DNA of 51,847 nt from Saprospiraceae bacterium (GTDB taxonomy: Bacteria > Bacteroidota > Bacteroidia > Chitinophagales > Saprospiraceae): contig JAHDBJ010000034.1 in the NCBI GenBank assembly GCA_020630435.1, positions 1-51,847 of the forward strand. Reading direction: 5' to 3'. A program made the translations under genes and the position numbers. The notes beneath the pieces were generated by a model. The model had not been told where the DNA came from. It did not search any database and worked only from the letters and a program-made list of their open reading frames with translations. Within the stretch, counting starts at the first letter, position 1, and each line of letters opens with the position of its first letter. Of the stretch, positions 1-7,805 are shown one piece after another.

Positions 1-582
1 GAAATCGCAACTCCAACAGGAAAACCAGTTGTTTTTGAAATGTGGGCTTTCCCTAAGAAAGATGAACACGTTAATGCTATTTACAATGAACACAAATCAT
101 CCTTTGACAGCCCCGTTAAACTTACTGATTTTATTAATGCTTCTTTTGCCAATTCAGATTCATATGCCGCTGTTTTTATACCAGGTGGACATGGAGCTAT
201 GATAGGAATTCCTGAGGACAAAAATGTAGCAAAAATTCTAAACTGGGCACATGAAAATGATTTATTTACCATTAGTCTTTGCCATGGACCTGGAGCATTT
301 TTATCAACTACTTTGGGGAATCAAGCATTTTTATACAAAGGCTATAATATGGCTGTTTTTCCTGATTCAGTAGATAATAAAACACCAATGATTGGATATC
401 TGCCAGGTAAAATGCCTTACGGTTTAAGTGAAAATTTGAAAAATCTTGGTGCTAATTTGATGAATACCAAAATGGATAAGACCGTGTGTGTAGATAGAAA
501 GCTAATTACAGGTGCGAGTCCATTAGCATCCAATGAACTTGGCAAATTAGCTGCAAAAACATTATTAAAAGAATTAAACTAA
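1..582 (+). CDS. hchA: Protein deglycase HchA/Hsp31 (DJ-1/PfpI family), 5' truncated by window
   Basis: The frame is open from base 1, so the N-terminus lies outside the window; the first ATG (position 40) is internal. The visible part aligns from memory with E. coli Hsp31 almost end to end: the metal-ligand His in NEHKS, the PGGHGA loop, the nucleophile elbow SLCHGP with the catalytic Cys at bases 280-282, and the FPDxxDxxTP segment carrying the third triad residue. The upstream catalytic Glu and the other two metal ligands are not visible. Family members act as chaperones and glyoxalase III/deglycases repairing methylglyoxal damage in the cytoplasm. A nitroreductase follows after 3 bp, so the two are probably co-transcribed. 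Identification is firm; the exact in vivo substrate is not. Confidence 0.93.
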   Translation, partial: EIATPTGKPVVFEMWAFPKKDEHVNAIYNEHKSSFDSPVKLTDFINASFANSDSYAAVFIPGGHGAMIGIPEDKNVAKILNWAHENDLFTISLCHGPGAFLSTTLGNQAFLYKGYNMAVFPDSVDNKTPMIGYLPGKMPYGLSENLKNLGANLMNTKMDKTVCVDRKLITGASPLASNELGKLAAKTLLKELN

Positions 583-585
583 AAT

Positions 586-1218
586 ATGGAATTAATAGAT
601 AAACTCAGTTGGCGTTATGCGACAAAAGCAATGAATCGTCAAAAAATCCCTCAAGAGAAAATTGATAACATTATTGAGGCAATATCTCTAGCACCAACCT
701 CTAGTGGCTTGCAACCTTTTGAAGTATATGTGGTTGCGAATCAGGAGGTAAAAGATAAAATTAAGGTAATCGCATGGAATCAGTCTGTGGTGTCAGATTG
801 TTCTCACTTATTGGTTTTTGCAGCCTGGGATACCTATACTGAAGAGCGGATTAACAAGATGTTTGACTTAGTGAATGAAGTTAGAGGGTTTAAAAATGAA
901 GGTTGGGAGAATTATAGACAGATGCTTTTGAAAAGTTATCCTTCAAGAGACCCCGAAGTAAATTTCAATCATGCTGCAAAACAAGCTTATATTGCTTTCT
1001 CACAAGCGATTACAGCCGCAGCATTTGAGGAAGTTGATGCTACTCCGATGGAAGGTTTTGATGCTAATGCATTGGATGAAATATTGTGTCTAAAAGAAAA
1101 AGGATTAAGAAGTTGCGTTTTGCTTCCATTGGGATATAGAGATGCTGAAAATGATTGGTTAGTCAATCTTAAAAAGGTTAGAAAAAGTAGAGAGGATTTA
1201 ATTACTGAAGTAGGATAA
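586..1218 (+). CDS. NAD(P)H-dependent nitroreductase family protein (NfsB-like)
   Basis: A 210-residue flavoprotein of usual length for the oxygen-insensitive nitroreductase family. The N-terminus has the FMN-phosphate pair R10 and K14 (RYATK), followed by the APTSSGLQPF segment (about residues 36-45) typical of FMN contact. The C-terminal part has GLRSCVLLPLGYR and a basic KKVRKSRED stretch, matching the Lys/Arg that contact FMN in NfsB. These enzymes are homodimers that reduce nitroaromatics and quinones with NAD(P)H. The ATG lies 3 bp after the hchA stop, so translation is probably coupled and a shared electrophile/redox-stress role is plausible. The substrate cannot be told from sequence. 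Confidence 0.9.
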   Translation: MELIDKLSWRYATKAMNRQKIPQEKIDNIIEAISLAPTSSGLQPFEVYVVANQEVKDKIKVIAWNQSVVSDCSHLLVFAAWDTYTEERINKMFDLVNEVRGFKNEGWENYRQMLLKSYPSRDPEVNFNHAAKQAYIAFSQAITAAAFEEVDATPMEGFDANALDEILCLKEKGLRSCVLLPLGYRDAENDWLVNLKKVRKSREDLITEVG

Positions 1219-1597
1219 AAACTACTTACAACAAAGGTTCAATTCCGCAAAGTTAAGGGGAAAAGATGGCATTTGATTTTTGGAAATGGGATGTTTGATG
1301 GTGTCACTTTTTAAGTTTTTTGGGTTTTAGTGGCAGAACGAAAAAAATGACTATTTTGGTTTGTTGTATGGGCATAATGAACCCATAAACCCCAAAAGAA
1401 CCACATCTATTCGGAAGTATTTAATATATTATATTTCAATGTTTTACAAACCTACTTCGGCTAAAATGCAGGTTTGTAATTTTTTTCGGTCATATATCGG
1501 ACGTTTGCTCTCATGAGTTTTCGTTTGGTTGGTGGGCGGATTCTGACTTTTTCTCGGTAACGACTAAGCAGTCGGAGGACTTTTTTAAGGTGTTTAA
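1219..1597. other. Non-coding stretch with several small hairpins
   Basis: No frame here codes convincingly. I see three inverted repeats: TATGGG/CCCATA (1367-1372 with 1382-1387), a 10-bp stem followed by a T-run (annotated separately), and CGACT/AGTCG (1561-1565 with 1570-1574) followed by a T6 run. The base composition is locally less AT-rich than the flanking genes. It could be the decayed upstream part of the broken gene at 1598-2093, but I cannot show that. Confidence 0.5.
1444..1486 (+). terminator. Rho-independent terminator candidate
   Basis: A perfect 10-bp stem (TTACAAACCT at 1444-1453 with AGGTTTGTAA at 1470-1479) encloses a 16-nt loop and is followed at once by seven T residues. 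It lies 225 bp after the nitroreductase stop, rather far for a normal operon end, but no gene intervenes. The large loop lowers confidence. Confidence 0.45.
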
Positions 1598-2093
1598 AAT
1601 CTGGATTTTGTAGTAATAATCGGAATCACTCTTTTCGTAGAATGGCAACTGCAATATTTCGATTGCTCTGCTGTTGTTTTTTGCTCTTTTTTAATATGGT
1701 TAAAAGAAAAATACCCCAAGAGTAAAATAATTTGTTGGGGAACCATTAGCCATAATGAATTTGAAGAAAAAGTATATACCATTGGTCTTACAGCTTATGA
1801 GGGGGGAATATGGATTGTTTAGAAGAGGGAAGATCAAGAACCCTAAAATAGGAACATTAGAATTCCTTTTAGGTGAATCTGAATATGATAATTATTGGTT
1901 GCCCTTAAAAGGATTGAATTTTAATGATTATGAATCAAGACCATTAGGAAATTTCTATATGAAAAATGCTATCAATGAGGTTATTGATGCTGTAATATTT
2001 AACCGATATATGAGACGACCAAAATTAGATAGAAATTTCTTCTTGAAAATTTGCCCAGATAATAAATATATCAAACCAGAAATAGAAGAATAA
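1598..2093 (+). pseudogene. Hypothetical protein gene broken by a frameshift in a G6 run
   Basis: Two adjoining reading frames look like parts of one protein. The first is open from 1598 to a TAG at 1820-1822 and reads coherently up to TAYEGG. The second is open through 1755-2093 and reads coherently from EYGLFRRGK onward. They meet at a run of six G (1801-1806). Removing one G gives a single frame reading TAYEGEYGLFRRGK across the join, about 164 codons in all. The 5' end has no convincing start: in-frame stops lie just before 1598. The C-terminal part (112 codons from the ATG at 1755) could still be translated alone. I do not recognise the family. The alternative is a sequencing error in the G run. 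Confidence 0.55.
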
Positions 2094-2163
2094 AAACTTT
2101 TTTTGTTTATATTAATAGTTCTATTTTTGTAAGATTGTTTTGTTATAAAATTAGGCATTTTTA

Positions 2164-3510
2164 ATGTATTGGACTACTGAAGAAATATTGAAATTTGCAC
2201 CAGATCAAGCCTCTATCAAAAAAGCAAGGGAAGTATCTATAAGATCTAAGTGGATGTCATTAGTCTCCAATGGTCAAATTGTCTGGGGCGCATTTCATAC
2301 AGGAGGAAAAAAACCATATAATACAGTCGTAGATTTAGAAACACCAGCTTTTAAATGTAGCTGCCCAAGTCGTAAATTTCCATGCAAGCATGCTTTAGGC
2401 TTATTTCTTTTAAGCATAACCGATACAGATGGATTTAGGATCAGTAGTGATTTACCTGAATGGGTAGAAACTTGGATTGAAAATAGAGGAAAACGAAAAA
2501 AAACAAAAGAAACAAAAGGGAAAACACCAGAAGAAATTCAACGCTCAAAAGAAGCAAAAGAAAAGACCCGAAAAAAACGCCTTGAGACAATGAAAAGTGG
2601 ATTGAAAGATCTAGAATTATGGTTAGAGGATCTTACAAGAGAAGGTCTAGCAACAGTACAAAGTAATAGTCGAAAAGATAAAACTTTTTGGTCTGATATT
2701 GCCTCTAGAATGGTAGATTCTAAGATGCGAGGAGTTGCTACAAGAATAAGAGAATTAGAACTAATTTCTTCTGCTCAAAAAGAATGGCATGAATCGATGT
2801 TAATGACGTTATCTGATTTGCATTTAATCACTAAAGGAGTAAAAGCGTTTGATAATATTCCAGATACGTTACAAATAGAGCTACTGAATCAACTAGGTGT
2901 AACGGTTAAACAATCTGATTTATTAGAGGAAAATGGAATAAAAGACAATTGGTTAATTATCGGTCAATTTGAATCGTATAATATTGATAATGCTCCGTTT
3001 CAACGAACATGGTTTCTGGGAGAAAAAACAGGAAAGTTTGGATTTTATCAAGAGTATGATTATCGTAAGATAGGATTTCAATACATTTGGAATGTAGGAA
3101 GTGTAATAGAAGCAGAAGCTGTCTTTTATCCATCTTCCTATCCTTTAAGATTAATATTTAAATCCCAAAAGATTGTACACATTATAGATGATAGTTCCTT
3201 TCAAGGAACTTATGGATTCTCAACGTATTTAGAACAATATAGTCAGGCACTTTCAGATAATCCATGGCTGAGGGAGTTTCCTTGTTATATCCATAGTGTT
3301 ATCCCAATTGTTGAGAATGACATTTTTTATATTGTTGATGAAAATAGTAATAAAATACCCCTAGAAATAAGAGGAAACTTGGGATGGAAAATTATGTCCT
3401 TAAGCCAAGGACAAAAAGTAGATGTATTTGGCGAATGGTTTGAAAATAGCTTAATGGTTTTGAGTATTAAAAAAGGAGAAAGAAGAGTGTTTTTTACCAA
3501 TCATTCCTAA
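2164..3510 (+). CDS. SWIM zinc finger family protein
   Basis: A 448-residue protein with a clear SWIM motif C65-x-C67-x6-C74-x-H76, the CxCx(n)CxH zinc site found in transposase-like, MEK kinase and bacterial DNA-associated proteins. A Lys/Glu/Arg-rich segment (about 105-150) suggests a charged helical linker. The C-terminal half (about 280-448) is beta-rich with many aromatic residues and no motif I know. The ATG at 2164 is the first in frame, 70 bp after the broken gene. In other bacteria such proteins often sit beside MoxR ATPase, VWA and DUF5691 genes; none is present here, so the role is unassigned. Confidence 0.85.
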   Translation: MYWTTEEILKFAPDQASIKKAREVSIRSKWMSLVSNGQIVWGAFHTGGKKPYNTVVDLETPAFKCSCPSRKFPCKHALGLFLLSITDTDGFRISSDLPEWVETWIENRGKRKKTKETKGKTPEEIQRSKEAKEKTRKKRLETMKSGLKDLELWLEDLTREGLATVQSNSRKDKTFWSDIASRMVDSKMRGVATRIRELELISSAQKEWHESMLMTLSDLHLITKGVKAFDNIPDTLQIELLNQLGVTVKQSDLLEENGIKDNWLIIGQFESYNIDNAPFQRTWFLGEKTGKFGFYQEYDYRKIGFQYIWNVGSVIEAEAVFYPSSYPLRLIFKSQKIVHIIDDSSFQGTYGFSTYLEQYSQALSDNPWLREFPCYIHSVIPIVENDIFYIVDENSNKIPLEIRGNLGWKIMSLSQGQKVDVFGEWFENSLMVLSIKKGERRVFFTNHS

Positions 3511-3520
3511 AGAATTAAAA

Positions 3521-3868
3521 ATGAAAATTCAACTGCTTATTTTGATGCTAGTTTTCTTGAGATTGAGTATTGATTAATATGCCTAAAAAGATGACTTTGA
3601 TTCGTATTTTTCTTTAGCCATTTCAATTTGGAAAGCCTGTTAAAGCGACTTCTTAAAGTGCGGCTTCATTTCCTAGTTTTCTCGTAACAGATACTCTAAA
3701 AAGTTATCCCACTAATAACATTAAAATTGATATAAATATTATTTGGTTAGTAGAGCCTTTCCTATCTCAGAATAGAATCAATTTATGAATGTTGAATCGG
3801 GCAAATTCTAAGATAGTTACGATTTAGCACTACAATTATTCAAGCAAGCCACTAAAACAATCAATTAA
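3521..3868 (+). pseudogene. Relic of a secreted TPR-type protein gene
   Basis: One frame begins at the ATG at 3521 with a signal-peptide-like sequence (MKIQLLILMLVFL, then a stop). It continues with protein-like pieces (KDDFDSYFSLAISIW) between many in-frame stops of all three types. It ends with a TPR-like helix reading DSYDLALQLFKQATKTIN before a TAA at 3866-3868. Both ends keep the same frame, which argues for decay by point mutation. Only the ends look protein-like, so this is a tentative reading of an otherwise empty 411-bp gap. Confidence 0.35.
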
Positions 3869-3921
3869 ATACTTCTGCCCTAATCTAGATCAGAATTGAA
3901 ATAACATTTACTATTACAGTT

Positions 3922-4596
3922 TCAACGAACCGATTCTTTTAATTGTTCATTTTTATATTCAAAATAAAAAGTATTCCCATTCGTGGAAAATTCAATTTTG
4001 AAATCAGCGGATAGGGGAATATCCTTTGTAGGAAACCATTCTTTTTTAAGGTTTTTATTGATAATAATAAATAGTCCTTCTTCATCACCTACAGCACAAA
4101 ATCGTTTAAGGTTACCAGAATGGATAGGGATAGCACTTACATCGTTTAATAATTCAAATTCACTTTTAACGTCTCTGGTAGGAATACCAATCTCACTAAT
4201 TCCTAGTAAAGATGCTTGAGAAAAGGGTTTGCTAGAATTAATGTCTAACTCTTTTCGAGCAATAAATTCTCCAATATTTTTATCCTTATCATAAAAGTAT
4301 ATTGCATAGGCATTCCAAAAATCAAAATATTGAATCTCATTTCCGTCATAGCATAAAATATCAACCCTTTGCTTTAACCATTCTAAGGCCTCCTGTTCCA
4401 TATTGGATGGAATATTGATAGCATAATGATAGGGCTTGAAGTTATCGTTTTGAACGAATCTTAAAATGGAATTTCCAATTTGAAATTCAACGGTATCTTC
4501 TGAGTTTTTGATTATGTCTAATCCTAATATATTGGCATAAAAATCAATTTGTGTATCTAAATTAGAGGTATACAATTCCAGTTTTTTTATTTTCAT
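3922..4596 (-). CDS. VOC family protein (glyoxalase/extradiol dioxygenase-like)
   Basis: A 224-residue protein opening with KIKKLELYTSNLDTQIDFYANILGL, the first beta-alpha-beta unit of the vicinal-oxygen-chelate fold. A second similar unit begins near residue 130 (LLGISEIGIPTRDVKSEFELL), so it is a two-module VOC protein. The metal-ligand His/Glu positions of classic glyoxalase I are not obvious, so catalysis is uncertain. It lies 4 bp downstream of the molybdopterin subunit gene on the same strand and is very likely the last gene of that operon, where it might act on the oxidised product or serve as a binding or resistance protein. Confidence 0.82.
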   Translation of the reverse strand: MKIKKLELYTSNLDTQIDFYANILGLDIIKNSEDTVEFQIGNSILRFVQNDNFKPYHYAINIPSNMEQEALEWLKQRVDILCYDGNEIQYFDFWNAYAIYFYDKDKNIGEFIARKELDINSSKPFSQASLLGISEIGIPTRDVKSEFELLNDVSAIPIHSGNLKRFCAVGDEEGLFIIINKNLKKEWFPTKDIPLSADFKIEFSTNGNTFYFEYKNEQLKESVR

Positions 4597-4600
4597 AACA

Positions 4601-6730
4601 TTATCCTAAAACCTTAATTTCTTTTACAAATGGTTGCTTGTATAATCTTTTTTGGGTTGCTGCAAAAATAGCATTTGCAATAGCTCCTCCCGCTGGTGGT
4701 AGGGTAGGTTCTCCTAGACCTGTTGGATCATTATTACTTTGAACAAAATGCACCTCAATTTCTGGGGCTTCGACCATTCTTAGATGGCGATAATTATGGA
4801 AATTGGACGATTTAGAACGACCATTTTCAAATTCAAAATCAGCATACATGGCATGTCCCATACCATCAAGAATTCCTCCTTCTATTTGATTGAGAGCGGC
4901 TTTAGGGTTGATCACAATCCCACAGTCTACCGCACAATAGATTTTTTTAACAATAGGTGAATTATTAACCATTTCTACTTCTGCCACTTCTGCCACATAG
5001 GTATTATGCGAATAGTAAGCACAAAAACCTTTATTGGTTTTACGTTCTTTCCAATTCGATTTTTCTACAGCCAATTCAATAACACCTTTCATTTTATCGA
5101 CTTCATAATTATACTTTTCACCTACAGGATTTTTTTGTGCTTTTTCCAATAATGCTAGTCGAAATTCTATGGGATCTTGCTGTAAATGAGTCGATAACTC
5201 ATCTAGAAATGCTTGTTCCGCAAAGGCTAAGAAATTAGCATAAGGGGCTCGCCAAGCTCCAGTCGTTATATTGGAGTCAATCTTATGACAATCTACTCTG
5301 TAATTAGGAATTGCACCACAAGGAAAGTTACTTTCCATAGGAGGGAACATCTGTCCATTGAAACAGGCTTCTGTCAGGTGATATGCTGTTATTTCACCAT
5401 CCTTAATACCCACTTTAAAACGATAAGCAGAGGCAGGTCTATAAGTACCCGCAAGCATATCATCCTCACGAGAAAAAACGACTTTTACAGGTTTATTGAT
5501 CTTACTAGAGATTTCAGCAGCTTCTAGAGCGAAATCACCATATAGCCTTCGACCAAAACCACCACCCATTCTTGTCATATGTACATCTATATCTTCTAAT
5601 TTTCGTCCCAATAGATCAGCGACTCTTGATTCTGTCCATTTAGGCGTTTGAATAGGACCTACTAAATGGACTTTTTCAGAAGTTACATTGGCAAAAAAAT
5701 TCATGGGTTCCATACAGTTATGAGGCAAGAATGGGGCTTCGTAAGTTCTTTCAATTATGTCATCCGCAGCTTTGAAAGCTTTGTCAATATCACCATCAAC
5801 TCTTCTTGGACTTGTTGATTTTTTAGCTAAATATTCTTTTAAGGTTTTAGTATGGTATGTTGAGTCTTCAAATTTTGCTGATTTCTTCCAAGTTGTTTTT
5901 AAGGCTTTTTTACCTTTTATGGCTGCCCAGGTATTTTTGGCGATGATTGCAATTTTATCTCCAAACGATACCACATCTATTACACCATTTATTTTTTCTG
6001 TTGCTGTTTTATCAAAAGATTCTAACGTATTTCCAAAAGCTGGAGGACGTACTACAACAGCATAAACCATTCCTTCTTCTTTGTAATCCAATCCGAAGAG
6101 CGGTTGTCCACTTAAAATATCATTTATATCAACGTTTACTTTGCTCTTACCAATTATCGTAAAATCTTCGGGCTTCTTTAACGTGAAATCTTTCGGGACT
6201 TCTTTTTGACTGGCCTCTTTTGCCAATGCACCATAACCTATACTTCGACCATCTTTATGGCTTACGATACCTTTTGATACAGAGCAGTCACTAGGATCAG
6301 CTTCCCATCTTGCAGCAGCTGTTTCTACTAAAAGTTGTTTTACAGAGGCTCCCGCATTTCGTAATATTTCCCAGCCCTGTCGGATAGATTGGCTACCCCC
6401 AGCTACTTGACGCTCGTACCAATCGGTATTTAACGGAGCTTGCTCCACAATTACGTCCTTCCAATCTACATCCAACTCTTCTGCAACAATCATTGGCATT
6501 GAGGTCTTGATGTTTTGCCCAATTTCAGGATTTTGCGAAAAAATAGTAATCAATCCTGTTTCACCAATTTTGATATAAGCATCAAAGGTAAACCATTCCT
6601 TAGGCATTGCTTTTAGAACCTCTACGACTGCTTGGTCGCTTTTACAACCCATCCAGTTAAAACCAATAAAAAGACTTCCACTAGCCAATGCACTTGTTTT
6701 GATAAAATCTCTTCTATTTACTTTGTTCAT
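4601..6730 (-). CDS. Xanthine dehydrogenase family, molybdopterin-binding large subunit (IorB-like), Tat signal
   Basis: A 709-residue aldehyde oxidase/xanthine dehydrogenase-type large subunit, closest in layout to isoquinoline 1-oxidoreductase beta. The N-terminus NRRDFIKTSALASG is a twin-arginine signal (R6, R7), followed by a Cys at about residue 29 that might be lipidated. The Moco-binding motif GGGFGRR is at 389-395. The catalytic Glu is in GLGEP (E674), the expected base near the C-terminus. It hydroxylates an aldehyde or N-heterocycle using water, passing electrons to the 2Fe-2S subunit encoded 2 bp upstream. Substrate is not predictable. No XdhC-type maturation factor, Moco synthesis gene or cytochrome partner is in the window. 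Confidence 0.92.
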   Translation of the reverse strand: MNKVNRRDFIKTSALASGSLFIGFNWMGCKSDQAVVEVLKAMPKEWFTFDAYIKIGETGLITIFSQNPEIGQNIKTSMPMIVAEELDVDWKDVIVEQAPLNTDWYERQVAGGSQSIRQGWEILRNAGASVKQLLVETAAARWEADPSDCSVSKGIVSHKDGRSIGYGALAKEASQKEVPKDFTLKKPEDFTIIGKSKVNVDINDILSGQPLFGLDYKEEGMVYAVVVRPPAFGNTLESFDKTATEKINGVIDVVSFGDKIAIIAKNTWAAIKGKKALKTTWKKSAKFEDSTYHTKTLKEYLAKKSTSPRRVDGDIDKAFKAADDIIERTYEAPFLPHNCMEPMNFFANVTSEKVHLVGPIQTPKWTESRVADLLGRKLEDIDVHMTRMGGGFGRRLYGDFALEAAEISSKINKPVKVVFSREDDMLAGTYRPASAYRFKVGIKDGEITAYHLTEACFNGQMFPPMESNFPCGAIPNYRVDCHKIDSNITTGAWRAPYANFLAFAEQAFLDELSTHLQQDPIEFRLALLEKAQKNPVGEKYNYEVDKMKGVIELAVEKSNWKERKTNKGFCAYYSHNTYVAEVAEVEMVNNSPIVKKIYCAVDCGIVINPKAALNQIEGGILDGMGHAMYADFEFENGRSKSSNFHNYRHLRMVEAPEIEVHFVQSNNDPTGLGEPTLPPAGGAIANAIFAATQKRLYKQPFVKEIKVLG

Positions 6731-6732
6731 CT

Positions 6733-7191
6733 TTAGATATTTTTTGAAGCAGTTTTAATAGCTTTTTTTATTCTTAAATAAGTGGCGCATCGACATAAAT
6801 TACCATACATTGCATTATCAATATCCTCATCACTAGGGTTGGGGATGCTTTTGAGAAGAGCAGCGGCACTCATAATTTGTCCAGATTGACAGTACCCACA
6901 TTGAGGGACATCGTGTTCTCTCCAAGCGGCTTGTAGAGGGTGGTTTATAGTATCCGAAAGCCCTTCAATTGTTGTTATAGGTTGATCTTTTACTAAAGAA
7001 ATAGGAATGGAACAAGAGCGAGCAGCTTCTCCATTTAGGTGAACAGTACAAACACCACAATGTGCAATCCCACAGCCATATTTGGTACCTACTAAATTCA
7101 ATTCATCACGTAATACCCATAAAAGAGGAGTGTCTGGATCGACGTTGACAGTTTTAGACTGCCCGTTTACTGTTATTGTGTAATTCGCCAT
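6733..7191 (-). CDS. (2Fe-2S)-binding small subunit of molybdopterin hydroxylase (IorA-like)
   Basis: With the ATG at 7191 the protein is 152 residues and begins [11 protein letters not shown], the usual family start; a longer frame from a TTG at 7233 is less likely. It has the plant-ferredoxin-like cluster ligands C40, C45, C48 and C60 and the second helical-domain cluster C98, C101, C133 and C135 (CGYC and CRC). It transfers electrons from the molybdenum centre. It has no signal sequence while its partner has a Tat signal, so it probably leaves the cytoplasm as a folded hitchhiker. First gene of the operon running to 3922. Confidence 0.92.
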   Translation of the reverse strand: MANYTITVNGQSKTVNVDPDTPLLWVLRDELNLVGTKYGCGIAHCGVCTVHLNGEAARSCSIPISLVKDQPITTIEGLSDTINHPLQAAWREHDVPQCGYCQSGQIMSAAALLKSIPNPSDEDIDNAMYGNLCRCATYLRIKKAIKTASKNI

Positions 7192-7423
7192 AGTAATGGA
7201 TTTTATAAATGTAGGAGATACATCTAATATCAAAAAAGAGTAATATAATGAAATTAGTTAAACTTTGTTTGTTTCAGTCTAAGAAATAATCGTTAATTAT
7301 CTTTGTAGGGCTTAACTTTAAATATTTTTTTAAAAAAATAAATCTTTGTTGTCCTATTTTGAAAATCTTGATCGACATAGGGGTGTAAACATGATATAAT
7401 AACATTTAAAAAAATTAATTATT

Positions 7424-7759
7424 ATGAAAGAATTTATGATGATCTTTAGAAGCGAAGATAGAGTTGAAAGACCTACCCCAGAACAAATGCAAGCGCAAGT
7501 TAAAGTTTGGCAAGATTGGATAGGAGGAATCGCAGCACAAGGGAAGTTTGTATCTACAAATGCTTTAGGTATTGAAGGTAAAGTAGTTCGACCAAATAAT
7601 GTCATTACAGATGGACCTTATATGGAAGTTAAGGAGATGGTTGGTGGATACATTATTGTAAAAGCAGAGAATATTGAGGATGCGATTAAACTTTCGGAGG
7701 GCTGCCCTACATTGAGCTATGGTGGTTCTGTTGAAGTTAGAGATGTTATGGTATTTTAA
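7424..7759 (+). CDS. YciI family protein (DGPF/YCII-related)
   Basis: A 111-residue ferredoxin-like-fold protein. It starts KEFMMIFRSED and carries DGPYMEVKEMVGGY, the DGPF signature region, at about residues 65-80. The biochemical function of the family is unsettled. DGPF genes are repeatedly found beside ECF42-type sigma factor genes, as here, and are known or suspected targets of these sigmas. The sigma gene follows after a terminator-like hairpin. The divergent iorA-like gene starts 232 bp upstream, so the shared region 7192-7423 must hold both promoters. Confidence 0.9.
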   Translation: MKEFMMIFRSEDRVERPTPEQMQAQVKVWQDWIGGIAAQGKFVSTNALGIEGKVVRPNNVITDGPYMEVKEMVGGYIIVKAENIEDAIKLSEGCPTLSYGGSVEVRDVMVF

Positions 7760-7775
7760 TCCAAAAAATGTAAGG

Positions 7776-7805
7776 CTGCCAATTTTTAAATTGGCAGTTT
7801 TTATT
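7776..7805 (+). terminator. Intrinsic terminator/attenuator abutting the sigma factor start codon
   Basis: CTGCCAATTT (7776-7785) pairs perfectly with AAATTGGCAG (7788-7797), followed by TTTTTATT; the next base is the A of the ATG at 7806. It would end the YciI transcript and, in any read-through transcript, sit directly on the ribosome-binding region of the sigma gene. Confidence 0.75.

Noticed and set aside
1228-1260. T-arm-like GGTTCAATTCC that might belong to a tRNA
   Set aside because: The flanking bases do not form a 5-bp T stem and no acceptor, D or anticodon stem can be built around it.
5757-6162. Plus-strand open frames inside the molybdopterin subunit gene
   Set aside because: They are antisense shadows of a clearly conserved gene and contain no recognisable domain.
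7372-7377. TCGACA, the reverse complement of TGTCGA that I recall as an ECF42 -35 motif, upstream of the YciI gene
   Set aside because: It lies on the minus strand relative to the YciI gene and no matching -10 is seen at the right distance; a 6-mer occurs easily by chance.
7719-7805. N-terminal extension of the sigma factor from the ATG at 7719
   Set aside because: It would overlap the YciI gene and read through a perfect terminator hairpin, and homologues begin at the position encoded at 7806.
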